Shown in pieces: positions 63,754 through 64,000 of a stretch of DNA of 64,000 nucleotides. Below the pieces are notes generated by a model. The model saw only the letters and a list, made by a program, of their open reading frames with translations, did no database searches and was not told the origin of the DNA. How positions within the stretch are numbered: position 1 is the stretch's first letter; the number at the start of each line of letters is the position of its first letter. The DNA is from Plazaster borealis (taxonomy: Eukaryota; Echinodermata; Asteroidea; Forcipulatida; Labidiasteridae), in contig CM037467.1 in the NCBI GenBank assembly GCA_021014325.1, positions 4,588,001-4,652,000 on the forward strand, written 5' to 3'. The translations under genes were made by a program, and so were the position numbers.

Positions 63754-64000
63754 ATGGATGGGTCTGTATGGTTCAAAACAATAACTTGTACTGCCATCTT
63801 GTTTGCAGCTATGGTCGTGATGCGGTCAGGGTGGGGTGCGGCTTGGGAGGAGGGCGACTCCCGGCCCCTGAAGTGCTACACCTGCGCGGCCAACGACTTC
63901 GAGGAGGATTTCGAAGCCAAATTGTCCAGCTGTGAGAACGGGATGACGACCAGTACAGTGGAATGCCCGTACGAGATACACAGGGCAAGGAACGAAATCG
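63754..64000 (+). CDS. First coding exon of a secreted Ly6/uPAR-like Cys-rich protein (partial)
   Basis: ATG at 63754 in an excellent context (GTTACCATGG) opens 82 codons that run off the window. Residues 1-30 form a signal peptide: a short polar start, the core CTAILFAAMVVM, then SGWGAAW before the likely cleavage site. The mature part starts with LKCYTC, the opening of Ly6/uPAR (three-finger, LU) domains, followed by Cys at about 58 and 69 with acidic FEEDFE between. The later Cys and the terminal CN motif are outside the window, so the family call is provisional; other secreted CYxC proteins are possible. Such proteins are usually GPI-anchored or secreted receptor modulators. The splice donor, if the exon ends early, was not found inside the window. 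Confidence 0.6.
   Translation, partial: MDGSVWFKTITCTAILFAAMVVMRSGWGAAWEEGDSRPLKCYTCAANDFEEDFEAKLSSCENGMTTSTVECPYEIHRARNEI

Overview
This window looks like non-coding, repeat-rich DNA of an invertebrate deuterostome. An echinoderm, probably a sea star, is my best guess. That guess rests on AT-rich sequence, tRNA-derived SINEs, an L2-type LINE and swarms of TTAA-bounded MITEs; no taxonomic marker gene is present, so it is inference. Nothing indicates a prokaryote: there are no operons or dense genes, but there are splice-like signals, metazoan retroelements and tRNA-SINE promoters.

Layout. 1-7 kb: an exon-like open frame on the minus strand (191-606), then two MITEs sharing one TTAA, then scattered SINE and MITE copies and a possible RFX-type regulatory block. 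7.7-9.0 kb: a minisatellite built from two alternating unit types of 63 and 73 bp. 13.0-16.4 kb: an almost complete L2/CR1-group LINE with one uninterrupted 1,077-codon frame (2A-like motif, endonuclease, reverse transcriptase) and a (TTA)n tail, followed by a nest of MITEs to 17.76 kb. 20.6-24 kb: palindromic GACCCGG elements and a 1.1-kb GAGTAC-like tract. 25-31.9 kb: several inverted-repeat elements, paired CRE and CCAAT motifs, and a cluster of MITEs and SINEs. 34.3-35.6 kb: a tandem array rich in GTCGAC palindromes. 37.7-39.1 kb: (CTGT)n duplications, a reverse-transcriptase remnant, an exon-like frame with AATAAA behind it, and a head-to-tail triplet of one SINE. 39.9-43.4 kb: two tRNA-Leu-like SINEs and a 133-bp satellite. 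44.4-45.7 kb: a GAGCCR tract and a convincing minus-strand internal exon candidate. 47-54 kb: more palindromic MITEs, an AT-rich tandem array and a 0.5-kb sequence that recurs at 55.0 kb with a 13-bp flanking repeat. 55.8-64 kb: degenerate TTAGGG repeats, inverted-repeat elements, a tRNA-Leu SINE, and at the right edge the start of a secreted Cys-rich (Ly6/uPAR-like) gene.

Only the LINE ORF and the first exon of the right-edge gene are well supported as protein coding. The other exon calls are candidates judged from open frame, composition and splice-like borders. The host genes are too fragmentary to describe a pathway. The coherent story is transposon dynamics: MITE families with different interiors share termini, several insert next to each other at one TTAA, and one MITE family carries perfect CREB/ATF sites.
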